Shown: positions 61,901 through 64,000 of the stretch, in pieces | Position numbering within the stretch: position 1 is the first letter of the stretch | Layout: every line of letters starts with the position of its first letter | From: Saccopteryx bilineata | Lineage: Eukaryota > Chordata > Mammalia > Chiroptera > Emballonuridae | Direction of reading: 5' to 3' | Assembly: GCF_036850765.1 (NCBI RefSeq) | Contig: NC_089493.1 | Location: 189,257,140-189,321,139 of the forward strand | Length of the DNA: 64,000 nt | Notes under the pieces: model-generated | Databases searched by the model: none | What the model saw: only the letters and a program-made list of their open reading frames with translations | Told to the model about the DNA's origin: nothing | Position numbers and translations under genes: made by a program

Positions 61901-62250
61901 AAGAATATATGCAGTGGATAGAGCATCAGACTGGGACGCGGGGGACCCAGGTTCGAACCCCAAGGTCGCCAGCTTGAGCACGGGCTCATCTGGTTTGAGC
62001 ACAGCTCACCCAGCTTGAACCCGAGGTCGCTGGTTTGAGCCCAAGGTCACTGGCTTGAGCAAGGGGTCACTCACTCTGCTGCAGCCCTCTGGTCAAGGCT
62101 CATCTGAGAAAGCAATCAATGAACAACTAAGGTGCTGCAACAAAGAACTGATGCTTCTCATCTCACTCCCTTCCTGTCTGTCTGTCCCTATCTGTCCCTC
62201 TCTCTGTCTCTGTCTCTGTCTCTGTCACACACACACACACAAAAATATAT
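61901..62250 (+). repeat. Rhin-1-like SINE, 5'-truncated
   Basis: It starts within the head at GCAGTGGATAGAGCATCAGA and continues with 'ggttcgaaccccaaggtcgc', repeated 'gagcaaggggtcactcactc' blocks and 'gaaagcaatcaatgaacaac'. It ends in CTGTCT and CA/TA repeats (62225-62258). AAGAATATAT before and AAAAATATAT after may be the target duplication. Confidence 0.8.
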
Positions 62251-62775
62251 ATATATATGGCGTCTTGGCGTTCCATCTCTTCCCTGCTTACCTCATGTCT
62301 CTGAGAAATACGGGCTTCACACACTCTGCTTTCCACATGGGAAAATGAAGCCACGAGGAGGGGTGAGCTAGAGCCTGCGTCTCTCTCTCTCTCTCCCATT
62401 TGTCCCTGTGGCAGATACAGGAGTGTCTGCAGTTTCTGGAATCTGGAGTGAGCATGCACAGTGCCTTAGCTCACACCAGCTGTTGCCTCCCTATAGATGA
62501 ACCCCTGGGCTTCCATAGGCCTTTCTCCTAGTGAGCGAAAATACACAACACAGAATAGAATGAATGCATGCCGCAGACAGCGGGCTGAGAGGCAGGGTCC
62601 CCTGGCCCTCTCGGAAGGAGAGGTGTATTGGTTTTTAAATGATTCACCTCCCTCCTCCACGTCACGGGGGCCATTTTTTTTGAAAGCCAGCTGTTCTTCA
62701 GAAAGGTCTGTCCATCCCCACAGAGTACGACTGTGTAAAGTTTCAAGGTGGAGTTCAGCATGCAATCTGAATTGA

Positions 62776-63524
<749 letters not shown>

Positions 63525-63774
63525 GCATCCTGCACAAGGGCACAGGGGAGAACCAGTTCCTGACCCAGCAGCCCGCCATCATCACCAGCGTCATGGGCAA
63601 CGGCCGCCGTAGGAGCATCTCCTGCCCCAGCTGCAACGGCCTGGCCGAGGGCAACAAGCTGCTGGCCCCCGTCGCCCTGGCCGTCGGGACCGACGGGAGC
63701 CTCTTCGTCGGCGACTTCAACTACATCCGGCGCATCTACCCCTCTCGCAACGTGACCAGCATCTTGGAGTTACG
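63525..63774 (+). CDS. TENM2: TENM2 coding exon: entry to the NHL beta-propeller
   Basis: The 250-bp exon has the acceptor CCTGCCCGCAG and the donor GTAAGC. It reads [60 protein letters not shown] and [20 protein letters not shown], ending inside an Arg codon (CG|). The [23 protein letters not shown] stretch is the first NHL repeat. The NHL propeller carries homophilic recognition, and a family-wide alternative microexon lies after this repeat, beyond the window. NVT is a sequon. The exon is GC- and CpG-rich compared with the intron around it. Confidence 0.95.
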
Positions 63775-64000
63775 GTAAGCGGCCACACAGAACACCACCT
63801 TGGGCCCCACTGCTGCCGCGGCCGCACGGCCTCCCTGGGTGAACGGTGGCCACGTCTGGATAGACGTCAGGATAGAATAGCTATTCCCTGTGATGGGCCG
63901 AGGTTGGAGACCGAGGACCAGAATCCAGTTAGGATTTGGGGAAATGCTTTGTGTGTCTATAAAACACCACACATGTGCTAGGTACACTCGTCCACACTGA
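63775..64000 (+). other. TENM2: Start of the intron after the first NHL exon
   Basis: The sequence begins with the donor GTAAGC and runs off the window. No repeat was recognised. Confidence 0.85.

Overview
The window is vertebrate nuclear DNA. It holds an internal piece of one large, intron-rich gene on the + strand, and about 98% of it is intron. Seven coding exons (22949-23095, 48054-48264, 53240-53359, 57052-57313, 58083-58350, 62936-63079 and 63525-63774) join in one open frame of about 467 residues with consistent splice phases. All have AG/GT borders. The protein is a teneurin, and the residues match teneurin-2 (TENM2) better than teneurin-1, -3 or -4 as I remember them. In order the exons encode EGF-like repeat 8, a cysteine-rich segment, the transthyretin-related domain, the FN-plug and the start of the NHL beta-propeller. 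The gene continues beyond both ends of the window.

The interspersed repeats point to a bat. There are many tRNA-derived SINEs of two linked kinds: 'CTGACCAGGCGGTGGCGCAG' heads and 'CCCTGGCCGGTTGGCTCAG' heads. Both resemble the Rhin-1/Ves families, and the first kind is what I associate with horseshoe and leaf-nosed bats. Bat-type L1 3' ends, a young-looking hAT element with a perfect 8-bp target duplication, and Tc1/mariner-like miniature elements agree with this. The family-level assignment is inference.

Layout. 1-22948 is the 3' part of a long intron: mainly unique sequence with scattered old MIR, L2 and MER elements, four or five SINEs, several microsatellites, a 77-base run of G (19038-19114) and a small CpG-rich block (401-720). 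23096-48053 is a 25-kb intron. It contains SINEs, MER20-like and MER5-like elements, a pair of related mariner-like miniature elements, a long ATCC array, a 57-58-bp minisatellite, an 855-bp CAC/CAT array grown inside a MIR, a strong 88-nt hairpin (25294-25381), and a CpG-rich plus AT-rich block (46010-46440). From 48054 the exons are closer together. Those introns carry the hAT element, SINEs near splice sites, two truncated L1 copies on the minus strand and complementary GT and CA tracts.

No other protein-coding gene, rRNA, functional tRNA, CRISPR array or retrovirus was recognised. Long reading frames elsewhere come from low-complexity arrays or old repeats. The most unusual items are the 25.3-kb hairpin, the poly-G run, the CAC/CAT array inside a MIR, the splice-acceptor-like tract built into the sense-strand SINEs, and the two CpG-rich intronic blocks.
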